Notes under the pieces: generated by a model
Told to the model about the DNA's origin: nothing
What the model saw: only the letters and a program-made list of their open reading frames with translations
The model's database searches: none
Shown here: positions 25,093-33,699 of the stretch, piece by piece
Layout: each line of letters starts with the position of its first letter
Position numbering within the stretch: the first letter of the stretch is position 1
Made by a program: the position numbers and the translations under genes
NCBI GenBank assembly: GCA_036824505.1
Contig: DAITAA010000006.1
Span: 71,200 to 135,199 of the forward strand
DNA from: SCUD01 sp036824505
GTDB lineage: Bacteria > Pseudomonadota > Gammaproteobacteria > Steroidobacterales > Steroidobacteraceae
DNA: 64,000 nucleotides
Direction of reading: 5' to 3'

Positions 25093-26172
25093 CTAAACCC
25101 CGCATGGATAGGCCCCAAGCACCTTGAACAGCGACGCAGTCCGGGCCAACTCCTCGAGCGCTGCCGCCACCTTGGGGTCCGTCGCATGACCATCGAGGTC
25201 AGCGAAGAATACGTAATGCCATTTCCGCTGACGGGATGGCCGCGATTCGATCCGCGTCATGCTGACCCCGTACCGGGCAAGCGGCTCGAGCAGCCGGTGC
25301 AGCGCCCCCGGCGATTCCGTATCGGCGATCGACATCAGGATCGTGGTCTTGTCGCGTCCGCTGGGCGCGAGCAACGTGCGTCCGACGACATGGAACCGCG
25401 TCGTGTTGTCGGGACGGTCCTCAATCTCGGCGACCAGCGTTTCGAGTCCGTATATCTGCGCCGCAACTTCGCTGGCGATAGCGGCCGTGCCAGATTCGTC
25501 GCGGGCTCTGCGCGCACCCTCGGCATTGCTTGATACCGATATCTTCTCGATGCCCGGCAGGATGCCGTCAAGCGTCGCACGACATTGCGCCAGCGCCTGG
25601 CCATGGGCGCAAACGCGGCGGACATCCTCCAGCGAGCGCATGCGACCCAGCAGGTGGTGACGAATGGAAAGTTCCACCTCGCCACAGATCTTCAGTGGCG
25701 ACGACATGAACATGTCGAGCGTGTGGCGGACTGTGCCCTCCGTTGAATTCTCGATCGGTACGACGCCGAAGTCGGCGCTGCCCGACTCGACTTCGTGGAA
25801 TACATCCCCGATGTCCGGCAATGGCAGGGCACGCACCGAATGCCCGAAGTGACGCGTGACCGCGGCATGCGTGAACGTGCCTTCGGGACCGAGAAACGCG
25901 ACCTTCAACGGTCCCTGCTGCGCCAGGCAGGCCGACATGATCTCCCGGAACAGCCGCAGCATCTCCTCGTCCTTCAACGGTCCGCGATTGCGCGCAAGGA
26001 CCTGGCGCAATACTTCTGCCTCGCGCTCCGGTCGATAGAATTCGATCGTGGCACTGGCCTGCTTGCTGGCGCCGACCTCGCGGGCGAGCCGTGCACGGTC
26101 GTTGATCAAGGCCTGGATCTGCTCATCGATGGCGTCGATGCGCCGGCGGATCTCACCAATGTCGCTATTCAT
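25093..26172 (-). CDS. pheA: P-protein: chorismate mutase / prephenate dehydratase
   Basis: 359 residues from ATG 26172. Residues 1-90 are an AroQ-class chorismate mutase (EIRRRIDAIDEQIQALINDR); 95-275 prephenate dehydratase (VAFLGPEGTFTHAAVTRHFG, VPIENSTEGTV, and the catalytic TRF in DNTTRFHVVG); 280-359 an ACT domain with the phenylalanine-binding ESRP motif. It makes phenylpyruvate from chorismate with feedback inhibition by phenylalanine. It is monocistronic, 21 bases after its own attenuator terminator, and divergent from ilvD. Reading from 26262 would start inside the leader region and is rejected. Confidence 0.95.
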   Translation of the reverse strand: MNSDIGEIRRRIDAIDEQIQALINDRARLAREVGASKQASATIEFYRPEREAEVLRQVLARNRGPLKDEEMLRLFREIMSACLAQQGPLKVAFLGPEGTFTHAAVTRHFGHSVRALPLPDIGDVFHEVESGSADFGVVPIENSTEGTVRHTLDMFMSSPLKICGEVELSIRHHLLGRMRSLEDVRRVCAHGQALAQCRATLDGILPGIEKISVSSNAEGARRARDESGTAAIASEVAAQIYGLETLVAEIEDRPDNTTRFHVVGRTLLAPSGRDKTTILMSIADTESPGALHRLLEPLARYGVSMTRIESRPSRQRKWHYVFFADLDGHATDPKVAAALEELARTASLFKVLGAYPCGV

Positions 26173-26193
26173 GATCGCTCCCTGTCGAGTCCA

Positions 26194-26232
26194 CAAACAA
26201 AAACCCCGCAGCGGTCGGCCGGTGCGGGGTTT
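26194..26232 (-). terminator. pheA attenuator terminator
   Basis: Ten-base perfect stem, 26223-26232 with 26201-26210 (minus strand AAACCCCGCA / TGCGGGGTTT), loop of 12, then TTTTTGTTTG. The stem matches those before ilvC and leuA. Minus-strand leader segment GGTGTCGG (26275-26282) can pair with CCGCACC of the 5' arm with one bulged base; GTCGGCCG next to it can also pair with the loop. Confidence 0.88.
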
Positions 26233-26262
26233 CGGGTATTGCCTGGAATTCGCTACGTGCAA

Positions 26263-26328
26263 CTACGCCGTCGGCCGACACCTCCGAGTGGTCGCAAAAA
26301 AGAAGCCAAATCGACGGTTCTTGCACAT
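26263..26328 (-). CDS. pheL: pheA leader peptide
   Basis: 21 codons from ATG 26328 to TAG. Residues 7-11 read FGFFF, four of five phenylalanine, matching the product of the downstream gene and the logic of E. coli pheL. No Shine-Dalgarno is visible; a -10-like GATGAT ends six bases before the ATG, so the message may be leaderless. Confidence 0.82.
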   Translation of the reverse strand: MCKNRRFGFFFATTRRCRPTA

Positions 26329-26334
26329 GAACCG

Positions 26335-26364
26335 ATCATCGACGACCTGCGTGCCTGCTGTCAA
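26335..26364 (-). promoter_or_regulatory. Candidate pheL-pheA promoter
   Basis: Minus strand: TTGACA (26364-26359), spacer 18, GATGAT (26340-26335). The consensus -35 and 18-base spacing match the candidate leu promoter. The predicted start falls on or next to the leader ATG at 26328. Confidence 0.5.
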
Positions 26365-26406
26365 CAACGGTGGAGTTTCGCCGCAGGCTGCGGCTATCAT
26401 CAAACC

Positions 26407-28077
26407 ATGACCGGATCGCATAAACGCAGGTATTCCCGGCTCGTCGTCGACGGCGCTGAGCGGTCGCCGAACCGCGCGATGCTGCGGGCGGTGGGTTTCA
26501 GCGATGCGGATTTCGCTCGCCCGCAGATCGGCATCGCTTCGACCTGGAGCATGGTCACGCCATGCAACATGCATATCAATGAGCTGGCCCAGGCCGCTGG
26601 CGAGGGCGTGCGTGCTGCCGGCGGCCGCGACGTGCTGTTCAACACGATCACTGTTTCGGATGGGATCTCGATGGGGACGCCAGGCATGCGCTTCTCGCTG
26701 GTGTCGCGCGAGATCATTGCCGATTCGATCGAGACCGTCGCCGGTGCTCAGGGTTTTGACGGCGTCATCGCCATCGGCGGCTGTGACAAGAACATGCCGG
26801 GTTGCCTGATGGCCATCGCGCGACTCGACCGTCCGGCGGTGTTCGTCTACGGCGGCACCATCCGCCCCGGAGCCGAGGGGCGCGACATCGTCTCGGTATT
26901 CGAGGCCGTGGGCCGCCATGCGAGCGGCGCACTCGACGATTCAGGCCTTGCCGAAATCGAGCATACGGCCATTCCCGGGCCGGGCTCCTGCGGCGGCATG
27001 TACACGGCCAACACCATGGCTTCCGCCATCGAGGCGCTCGGCATGAGTTTGCCGAACAGCTCCGCGCAGGAAGCCGTTTCCGACGCCAAGCGGCTCGATT
27101 GCCGGGGCGCGGGTGAAGCAGTCATGCGGCTCCTGGAACGCGATCTGCGCCCGTCGGCGATACTGACCCGCGAAGCCTTCGAGAACGCTATCACCTCGGT
27201 CATTGCGCTCGGCGGATCAACTAACGCGGTTCTGCATTTGCTGGCGATGGCGCGGGCCGCTCGCGTGCCGCTCGAACTCGATGATTTCACCAGGATTGGC
27301 AAACGTGTCCCGGTACTCGCAGACCTCAAGCCGAGCGGCAAGTACCTGATGTCGGAGCTCGTCGCCATCGGCGGCCTGACGCCGCTGCTCAGGATGCTGC
27401 TCGACAAAGGCCTGCTGCATGGCGATTGCCTGACGGTGACTGGTCGAACAGTCGCCGAGAATCTAGCGGGGGTCAATGGCTATCCGCCCGCTCAGAAAGT
27501 CGTGCGCGGCTTCGACGATCCGATCAAGGCCGACAGCCACCTGGTTGTCCTGTACGGAAACCTGGCGCCGACCGGTGCGGTGGCGAAGATCACCGGCAAG
27601 GAGGGAATGCAGTTCACCGGCAAGGCGCGAGTGTTTGACTCCGAAGAACAATGCCTGCAGGCGATACTGGACGGTGGCATCGAACGCGGCGACGTGATCG
27701 TGATCCGCTACGAGGGTCCAAAGGGCGGACCGGGCATGCGCGAGATGCTGGCACCGACCTCGGCGATCATGGGCCGCGGCCTCGGCAACGCCGTAGCGCT
27801 GATCACCGACGGCCGATTTTCCGGAGGCAGCCACGGTTTCGTCGTGGGCCACGTCACGCCTGAAGCCGCCGTCGGGGGACCGATCGCCCTGGTGCACGAT
27901 GGCGATGAGATCACGATTGACGCGCAATCCCGCGCGATCCACTTGCGCATCTCCGAAGGCGAGCTCACCCAGCGCCGCAAGGCATGGCGCGCCCCGACAT
28001 TCGACGTGCTGAGGGGCGTGCTCGGAAAGTATCGTCGCCTGGTGGGTAGCGCCGCCGAGGGCGCCGTCACCGATTAG
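26407..28077 (+). CDS. ilvD: Dihydroxy-acid dehydratase
   Basis: 556 residues from ATG 26407; the much longer open frame back to 25795 crosses pheA and its leader and is not used. Fe-S enzyme dehydrating dihydroxyisovalerate and dihydroxymethylvalerate. Motifs: NRAMLRAVGFSDADF, CNMHINELAQ, GGCDKNMPGCLMAIAR, PGPGSCGGMYTANTM and DGRFSGGSHGFVVGH, with three Cys (CNMH, CDKNMPGC, SCGGM) placed to hold the cluster. It stands alone on the plus strand between pheA and the leu operon. No Shine-Dalgarno precedes the ATG; TATCAT (26395-26400) ends six bases upstream, so the transcript may be leaderless. Confidence 0.95.
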   Translation: MTGSHKRRYSRLVVDGAERSPNRAMLRAVGFSDADFARPQIGIASTWSMVTPCNMHINELAQAAGEGVRAAGGRDVLFNTITVSDGISMGTPGMRFSLVSREIIADSIETVAGAQGFDGVIAIGGCDKNMPGCLMAIARLDRPAVFVYGGTIRPGAEGRDIVSVFEAVGRHASGALDDSGLAEIEHTAIPGPGSCGGMYTANTMASAIEALGMSLPNSSAQEAVSDAKRLDCRGAGEAVMRLLERDLRPSAILTREAFENAITSVIALGGSTNAVLHLLAMARAARVPLELDDFTRIGKRVPVLADLKPSGKYLMSELVAIGGLTPLLRMLLDKGLLHGDCLTVTGRTVAENLAGVNGYPPAQKVVRGFDDPIKADSHLVVLYGNLAPTGAVAKITGKEGMQFTGKARVFDSEEQCLQAILDGGIERGDVIVIRYEGPKGGPGMREMLAPTSAIMGRGLGNAVALITDGRFSGGSHGFVVGHVTPEAAVGGPIALVHDGDEITIDAQSRAIHLRISEGELTQRRKAWRAPTFDVLRGVLGKYRRLVGSAAEGAVTD

Positions 28078-28090
28078 CAGTCGCAACCGG

Positions 28091-29146
28091 CTAGAGGCGC
28101 TCCAATACGGCGGCTCCCGCCGCGCGCGTGTCGGCGGCTTCCGTGCCTTGCGCCGCGAGATCGGCCGTCAGCACACCGGCGGCAATCGCGCCGGCAATTG
28201 CCGTCTCGAGTGTCGCCGCTTCGCTCTGAAGGCCAAGCGAATGACGCAGCAGAAGCGCCGCGCTCCCGATCGCACCATATGGATTCGCGATACCGCGTCC
28301 GGCGATATCCGGTGCGGAACCGTGGATCGGCTCGTACAAGCCAAGCGTGCCTTCGCCGAGCGACGCCGACGGCAAGAGGCCGAGCGATCCCGCGAGCGCT
28401 GCGGCCTCGTCGCTCAGTATGTCTCCGAACAGATTTTCCGTCACAATTACGTCATAGCTGGCCGGTCGCGTCAGCAGCAGCATTGCCGCGGAATCGACCA
28501 GCTGATGCTCGAGTTGAAGCTCGGGAAACTCGCGCATTACCTGCGTGACGACCTGCCGCCAGAGACGCGAAGTCTCAAGGACATTGGCCTTGTCCACTGA
28601 TGTGACCTTGCGCCGTCGTGCGCGCGCGAGCCGCGCGGCAACGCGCGTGATGCGTTCGACCTCCGCTACCGTGTAGCGGCATTCATCAGTCGCCGCATCA
28701 TCCTCCCGCTGCTGACGCCCGAAATAGATGCCGCCGGTCAGCTCGCGCACGATCAGCAGATCGACGCCATCCAGCATCGCATCTTTCAGTGGCGATGCAT
28801 GACGCAGCGCCTTGTGCGGCACGACGGGGCGCAGGTTCGCAAACAAGCCGAGTTCACGCCGCAGCCCCAGGATCGCCTGCTCTGGCCGCAGCTTTGCTTC
28901 CGGATCAGCGTAGCGTGGCGAACCGATGGCACCAAACAGGATGGCGTCGGAGTCGCGCGCGAGCGCGAGTGTCGCGGGTGGCAACGGTTCCAGACCGGCG
29001 TCCATCGCCGCGGCGCCGATCGGCGCCTCAACCATTTCGAAATCATGGTGGAATCGCGCGGCAATTGCGCGCAGACAGCGCACCGCCTCGGCTGTCACTT
29101 CAGGACCGATGCCATCGCCGGGCAGGACTGCGATCCGTGCCCTCAC
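28091..29146 (-). CDS. leuB: 3-isopropylmalate dehydrogenase
   Basis: 351 residues from GTG 29146, which overlaps the leuD stop as GTGA; reading from 29230 would begin inside leuD. NAD-dependent oxidation and decarboxylation of 3-isopropylmalate. Motifs: IAVLPGDGIGPEVTAEAV, ELTGGIYFGRQQ, TSVDKANVLETSRLWR, TENLFGDILSDEAAAL and YEPIHGSAPDIAGRG. Last gene of leuA-leuC-leuD-leuB; 13 bases separate its stop from that of convergent ilvD. Confidence 0.95.
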   Translation of the reverse strand: MRARIAVLPGDGIGPEVTAEAVRCLRAIAARFHHDFEMVEAPIGAAAMDAGLEPLPPATLALARDSDAILFGAIGSPRYADPEAKLRPEQAILGLRRELGLFANLRPVVPHKALRHASPLKDAMLDGVDLLIVRELTGGIYFGRQQREDDAATDECRYTVAEVERITRVAARLARARRRKVTSVDKANVLETSRLWRQVVTQVMREFPELQLEHQLVDSAAMLLLTRPASYDVIVTENLFGDILSDEAAALAGSLGLLPSASLGEGTLGLYEPIHGSAPDIAGRGIANPYGAIGSAALLLRHSLGLQSEAATLETAIAGAIAAGVLTADLAAQGTEAADTRAAGAAVLERL

Positions 29147-29721
29147 CGCGTCCTGGCCCGCTCGAATGCGGCAATTGCAGGCGCCTGCGACAGCAGGTAA
29201 CCGATTTCGTCCGTCCCTTGCAGCAGGCAATGTCGCGCGAATGCTTCAATCGGAAACTTCGCAAAGCGGCCGTCCGGCAGCGTGATCGTCGTCGCTTCGA
29301 GATCGATCTCGACCTCGGCACCCGGATTGGCCAGCAGCCATGCGTGGAAGTCCTCGTCGACCAGCACCGGCAGCAAGCCGTTCTTCAGCGAATTATTGAA
29401 GAAGATATCGGCGATCGCGGTGCTGATGACCGCGCGGATGCCGTGGTCGTATAGCGCCCACGGGGCGTGCTCGCGTGATGAGCCGCAACCGAAGTTGCGG
29501 CCAGCCACGAGGATGGCGCAACCGGACGATTCCGGGCGATTCAGCACGAACTCCGGGCGCGGGCGGCCATTCGCATCGAAGCGCCAGTCCGCGAACAGCG
29601 CACGGGCAAGTCCGTCGCGAGTCGTCGTCGTCAGGAAACGCGCCGGGATGATCTGGTCGGTGTCAATGTCGGCGGCCGGCAATACGACCGTGCGCGAGCG
29701 GATCCGTCGGATGGCTTCCAT
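29143..29721 (-). CDS. leuD: 3-isopropylmalate dehydratase small subunit
   Basis: 192 residues. It pairs with LeuC to isomerise 2- to 3-isopropylmalate. Motifs: LPAADIDTDQIIPARFL near the start and NFGCGSSREHAPWAL, the substrate-binding loop. Length is slightly short of the common 200. Its stop overlaps the leuB start; 20 bases separate it from leuC. Confidence 0.95.
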   Translation of the reverse strand: MEAIRRIRSRTVVLPAADIDTDQIIPARFLTTTTRDGLARALFADWRFDANGRPRPEFVLNRPESSGCAILVAGRNFGCGSSREHAPWALYDHGIRAVISTAIADIFFNNSLKNGLLPVLVDEDFHAWLLANPGAEVEIDLEATTITLPDGRFAKFPIEAFARHCLLQGTDEIGYLLSQAPAIAAFERARTR

Positions 29722-29741
29722 GCTTCAGTCACTCCACCGGT

Positions 29742-31142
29742 TCAGGTGATCAACTCGCGCGGATCGGTGATGCGCCCGGTGACCGCTGCGGCCGCCGCGG
29801 TCGCAGGGCTCGCGAGCAATGTTCGCGCCCCCCGCCCCTGGCGACCCTCGAAATTGCGGTTACTGGTGCTGACGACGTAATGACCCGCAGCGGCGGTATC
29901 GCCATTCATGCCAATGCACATCGAGCAACCCGATTCGCGCCATTCGGCGCCCGCCGCCGTGAACACGTCGTGCAGGCCTTCCGCCTCGGCCTCGCGCTTG
30001 ACCTGCTGCGATCCGGGCACGATCAGCGCGCGCACGCCTTGCGCTACCTTGCGGCCGCGCATCATGGATGCGGCGGCCCGAAGATCCGACAGCCGGGAAT
30101 TCGTGCAGCTGCCGATGAATACGACGTCGATTCGTTTGCCCGCAAGTGCTTCGCCCGGCTCGAAGCCCATGTAGTGCATTGCCTTCAGGAAGGCCTCGTC
30201 TCCGCGTTCCGGGATGCGGCCGCCAACCGCTGCCACCATTCCCGGGTTCGTGCCATAGGTGATCATCGGCTCGATCTGCGCAGCCCCGATGGTCACGACC
30301 CGGTCGAACTCCGCGCCGGCGTCGCTCGGCAGGTGCCGCCAGTCATCGAGCGCACGTTCCCATGCCGCCCCGGCTGGCACGCGCGGACGGCCACGCAGAT
30401 ACGCGAAGGTCGTTTCGTCCGGTGCAATCATGCCGGCTCTGGCGCCGGCCTCGATGGACATGTTGCAGACCGTCATGCGCTCGTCCATTGAGAGTGCGCG
30501 GATCGCGTCGCCGCGGTATTCGATGACCTGCCCCGCCCCGCCCGAAACGCCCAGGCGGCCAATGATTGCGAGCACCAGGTCCTTGGCGCTGACACCGGGC
30601 GACAGTCCGCCGCCGACCTCGACCGCAAGTGTCCTGGGCTTGCGCTGCAACAGGCATTGCGTCGCCAGCACATGCCCAAGCTCGGTCGTGCCGATGCCGA
30701 AGGCGAGCGTGCCAAATGCGCCGTGAGTGCTGGTGTGGCTGTCGCCACAGACGATGGTCATGCCCGGCTGCGTCATTCCGAGTTCGGGACCGATGACGTG
30801 AACGATGCCGCGCCGCTGATCCTTGAGTCCCAGCAACTCGATCCCGAAATCGGCCGCATTGCGTTCCAGCTCCGCGATCTGCCGGGCAGCCGATTCAAAC
30901 CGGATCGGGACGCCACCGAAGACCTGCCGCGAATCGGTCGGCGTCGAGTGATCGAGTGTCGCAAGCGTGCGGTCGGGCCGGCGCACTGGAATTCCGCGGG
31001 AACGCAGCAATGCGAAGGCCTGGGGCGAGGTGACCTCGTGGACCAGGTGCAGATCAATGTAGAGCACCGCCGGCGTTTCGGCGGATTCCGGCGCAACCTC
31101 GTGCGCACGCCAGATTTTTTCGAACATCGACAATGCGGTCAT
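29742..31142 (-). CDS. leuC: 3-isopropylmalate dehydratase large subunit
   Basis: 466 residues, standard length. An aconitase-family 4Fe-4S enzyme. Cluster cysteines lie in FIGSCTNSRLSDLRAA and ESGCSMCIGMNGD; VCGDSHTSTHGAFGTLAFGI is the family signature. The ATG overlaps the leuA stop as ATGA, and the protein forms a heterodimer with LeuD encoded next. Expression should follow the leu leader attenuator. Confidence 0.95.
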   Translation of the reverse strand: MTALSMFEKIWRAHEVAPESAETPAVLYIDLHLVHEVTSPQAFALLRSRGIPVRRPDRTLATLDHSTPTDSRQVFGGVPIRFESAARQIAELERNAADFGIELLGLKDQRRGIVHVIGPELGMTQPGMTIVCGDSHTSTHGAFGTLAFGIGTTELGHVLATQCLLQRKPRTLAVEVGGGLSPGVSAKDLVLAIIGRLGVSGGAGQVIEYRGDAIRALSMDERMTVCNMSIEAGARAGMIAPDETTFAYLRGRPRVPAGAAWERALDDWRHLPSDAGAEFDRVVTIGAAQIEPMITYGTNPGMVAAVGGRIPERGDEAFLKAMHYMGFEPGEALAGKRIDVVFIGSCTNSRLSDLRAAASMMRGRKVAQGVRALIVPGSQQVKREAEAEGLHDVFTAAGAEWRESGCSMCIGMNGDTAAAGHYVVSTSNRNFEGRQGRGARTLLASPATAAAAAVTGRITDPRELIT

Positions 31143-32722
31143 GCGGCTCCCTGCACGGCCTGCTCATTGCCGGCGGACCGCGGCGGCTGGCGACCACTCT
31201 GGCGTGACAGCTCGATGCGGTTGACGACCTCGAGAAAAGCCCGCACGCCGGACTCGACGATATTTGTACTGACGCTGCTGCCGCGATAGGTGCGGCCGTC
31301 GCACTCAACGGTCACCAGCGCCTCGCCCTGGGCGTCCTCACCTTCACTGACGCTGCGCACCTCGAACTTGCGCAGCCGCACCGGTAGCCCGATCGCCTCC
31401 TCGATCGCCGTCAATGCGGCGTCCACCGGACCGTCGCCGCGCGCAGCCTGACTGATTCGCCGGCCGTCAGCATGGGCCAACTCGACGGTGGCTTGCGCAA
31501 GTTCACCGGTCGAAGCGGAGGTAGCGAGCCGCTCGAGCGTCCAGGGCCCGCCGGTGCCGCTTTCAATTTGCAGCACCAGCGCCTCGATATCGCCGTCGAA
31601 AAGCTCCTTTTTCAGATCGGCAAGCGCCTTGAAGCGAACAAAGACCCTGCCGAGCTCTTCCTCATCTAGTTCGAAACCCAGCTCCCGTACGCGCTCGCGA
31701 AACGCATGCCTGCCGCTGTGTTTACCGAGGACCAGATTGCTGCGCGAGAGCCCGACATCCTGCGGCCGCATGATTTCGTAGGTGGTCGAGTGACGCAGCA
31801 TGCCGTGCTGGTGGATACCCGACTCGTGCGCAAAGGCATTCTCGCCGGTAATTGCCTTGTTGCGCGGAATCGGCATGCCCGTGATGGCCGACACCAGCCG
31901 GCAGGTCGGATACAGGCGGTGAGTGCGGATTCCAGTGCGCACGCCGAAGGCCCCCGCCCGCACCGCAAGCGCCATGACGACTTCTTCCATCGAGCAGTTG
32001 CCAGCGCGCTCGCCGATGCCATTGATCGTGCACTCGATCTGGCGCGCGCCCGCGCGCACGGCGCTCAGGCTGTTCGCAACCGCCATGCCCAGATCGTCGT
32101 GACAGTGCACCGACAGCGTGACGCCTTCGATGCCACGCACCCTGTTTCGGAGGTGGGTGAATGTTTCATTGAATTCCTGCGGCGTCGTGTAACCGACCGT
32201 GTCCGGGATATTGATCGTTCGGGCACCCGCGTCCACGACCGCCTGCACCACTTCGGCCAGGAAGTCGAGATCCGTCCGCGAAGCATCCTCCGGCGAGAAC
32301 TCGACGTCATCGCAAAGACTGCGAGCGTGGCGCACGCCCTCAACCGCCAGCCGGATGATCTGGTCGCGAGCCATCTTGAGTTTGTGTTCAAGATGAATCG
32401 CACTGGTCGCCAGGAACACGTGCAACCTCGGCCGCGCTGCCGCCCCGAGAGCGGACCAGGCGCCGTTGATGTCATCGCCGTTGCAGCGCGCGAGCGCGCA
32501 AATGACGGGCCCATGCACCTGTTCGGCGACCGCAGCCACGGATTCCCAGTCCCCGCGCGAAGCGGCCGGGAACCCCGCCTCGATGACGTCGACACCGAGG
32601 TCGGCAAGCGCCCTGGCGACACGCAGCTTCTCTTCCAGCGTCATGCTGCAGCCGGGCGATTGCTCGCCGTCGCGCAGGGTCGTATCAAATATCTTCACGC
32701 GATCGACGTCCGGGGCGTTCAT
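31139..32722 (-). CDS. leuA: 2-isopropylmalate synthase
   Basis: 527 residues from ATG 32722, with AAGGA about ten bases upstream; the frame is open to 32755 but that part overlaps the terminator. Condenses acetyl-CoA with 2-oxoisovalerate. FDTTLRDGEQSPG (12-24) and the metal-binding SVHCHDDLGMA and HESGIHQHGML are clear; the C-terminal regulatory domain (about 400-527, GLPVRLRKFEVRSVSEGEDA) mediates leucine feedback. First gene of leuACDB, 31 bases after the attenuator terminator. Confidence 0.95.
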   Translation of the reverse strand: MNAPDVDRVKIFDTTLRDGEQSPGCSMTLEEKLRVARALADLGVDVIEAGFPAASRGDWESVAAVAEQVHGPVICALARCNGDDINGAWSALGAAARPRLHVFLATSAIHLEHKLKMARDQIIRLAVEGVRHARSLCDDVEFSPEDASRTDLDFLAEVVQAVVDAGARTINIPDTVGYTTPQEFNETFTHLRNRVRGIEGVTLSVHCHDDLGMAVANSLSAVRAGARQIECTINGIGERAGNCSMEEVVMALAVRAGAFGVRTGIRTHRLYPTCRLVSAITGMPIPRNKAITGENAFAHESGIHQHGMLRHSTTYEIMRPQDVGLSRSNLVLGKHSGRHAFRERVRELGFELDEEELGRVFVRFKALADLKKELFDGDIEALVLQIESGTGGPWTLERLATSASTGELAQATVELAHADGRRISQAARGDGPVDAALTAIEEAIGLPVRLRKFEVRSVSEGEDAQGEALVTVECDGRTYRGSSVSTNIVESGVRAFLEVVNRIELSRQSGRQPPRSAGNEQAVQGAA

Positions 32723-32753
32723 ATCACAATGATCCTTTCCGATCTCACGGTAC

Positions 32754-32795
32754 AAAAAACAAACCCCGCATCGGCCTGTAGCCGGTGCGGGGTTT
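32754..32795 (-). terminator. leu operon attenuator terminator
   Basis: Ten-base perfect stem, 32786-32795 with 32761-32770 (minus strand AAACCCCGCA / TGCGGGGTTT), loop of 15, then TTTGTTTTTTG. Minus-strand leader segment GGTGCGGG (32832-32839) is exactly complementary to CCCGCACC of the 5' arm (32784-32791), forming the antiterminator. CCCGGC and GCCGGG within the leader could form the competing first stem. Confidence 0.9.
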
Positions 32796-32819
32796 CTGGA
32801 TTCCAGATCTTTCCGGGTG

Positions 32820-32888
32820 TCAGCCCGGCAGCCCGCACCTGTGCCGCCTAAGCAGCAGCTCGCCGGGCAGCAGCGCAGACGAAATCAT
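32820..32888 (-). CDS. leuL: leu operon leader peptide
   Basis: 22 codons from ATG 32888 to TGA. Leucine clusters at residues 6-7 and 11-13 (ALLPGELLL), mostly CTG codons, then the R-C-G codons that encode the antiterminator segment. Placement, composition and downstream terminator match classical leu attenuation. Confidence 0.82.
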   Translation of the reverse strand: MISSALLPGELLLRRHRCGLPG

Positions 32889-32977
32889 CGGGCGCGCGGC
32901 GGTCGTTACGCGTATCGATGAGTTGGCAGTCACGGGTCGCTGGTGCGTCATGGCCTCGCTCGGTGCAGGGACGGCGC

Positions 32978-33007
32978 ATGACAGCATGGCGAAGATGCGA
33001 CTGTCAA
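32978..33007 (-). promoter_or_regulatory. Candidate leu operon promoter
   Basis: Minus strand: consensus TTGACA (33007-33002), spacer 18, TGTCAT (32983-32978). It lies just downstream of the msrA stop and leaves about 80 bases of leader before the peptide ATG. Confidence 0.5.
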
Positions 33008-33032
33008 CAATTCGCCCTGCCCGCAGCCTGGC

Positions 33033-33674
33033 TCACGCGATGCCGAGTTCCGTCGGGCACGCGACCCCGGTACCGTCGAGGCCGCAAAAGCCGGCCGGGT
33101 TCTTGGCCAGATACTGCTGGTGGTACTCCTCGGCGTAATAGAAAGCCGGCGCCGGCAGCACTTCCGTCGAGATCGGCCGGCTGTGGCCGGCGGCGGTGAG
33201 TGCGCGCTGGTAGGCTGCTTTCGATTCCTGCGCCAGACGCAACTGCATCTCGTCGGTCGCGTAGATAGCAGATCGGTATTGCGTGCCGACGTCGCCGCCC
33301 TGACGCATGCCCTGGGTCGGGTCATGCGATTCCCAGAAGCACTTGAGCAACTCGGGATAGCCGATGCGCGACGGATCGAACACGACTCGCACGACTTCGG
33401 TGTGTCCCGTCATGCCCGTGCACACTTCCTGGTAAGTCGGGTTCGGCGTGAATCCGCCTGCATAGCCCGCGGCAGTGGAATGGACGCCCGGCAATTCCCA
33501 GAACAGCCGCTCGGCGCCCCAGAAGCAGCCCATACCGAACATGGCGAGTTGCAGACCCTCAGGAATCGGCGGCGAGAGACGATTGCCATTGACGAAATGG
33601 CGCTCCGGCACCTGCATCGGAACCGGGCGTCCCGGCAACGAGTCCCTGGCGGTCGGCATCGTCGTCTTGCGCAT
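33033..33674 (-). CDS. msrA: Peptide-methionine (S)-S-oxide reductase
   Basis: 213 residues. Repairs oxidised methionine. The catalytic Cys is C50 in FGMGCFWGAERLFWELPGV; AGYAGGFTPNPTYQEVCTG and HTEVVRVVFDP follow in the standard order, and YHQQYLAKNPAGFCG holds a recycling Cys. The N-terminal 40 residues have no signal peptide, so it is cytoplasmic. The start region overlaps the promoter area of the divergent methyltransferase. Confidence 0.95.
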   Translation of the reverse strand: MRKTTMPTARDSLPGRPVPMQVPERHFVNGNRLSPPIPEGLQLAMFGMGCFWGAERLFWELPGVHSTAAGYAGGFTPNPTYQEVCTGMTGHTEVVRVVFDPSRIGYPELLKCFWESHDPTQGMRQGGDVGTQYRSAIYATDEMQLRLAQESKAAYQRALTAAGHSRPISTEVLPAPAFYYAEEYHQQYLAKNPAGFCGLDGTGVACPTELGIA

Positions 33675-33699
33675 CGTCCGGCTATCTTACAATGAGTGA

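Noticed and set aside
25087..25103. Possible fourth copy of the attenuator stem at the pheA stop
   Set aside because: Only a short GCGGG/CCCGC hairpin with no T-run, leader peptide or downstream operon in the right orientation; treated as a half-site resemblance.
25795..26406. Upstream extension of ilvD through pheA
   Set aside because: The dehydratase family begins at ATG 26407; the extension is antisense to pheA and its leader.
24806..32795. The three similar hairpins as REP-type dispersed repeats
   Set aside because: Each lies in one orientation directly between a matching leader peptide and an amino acid operon, with a T-run; attenuators fit better.
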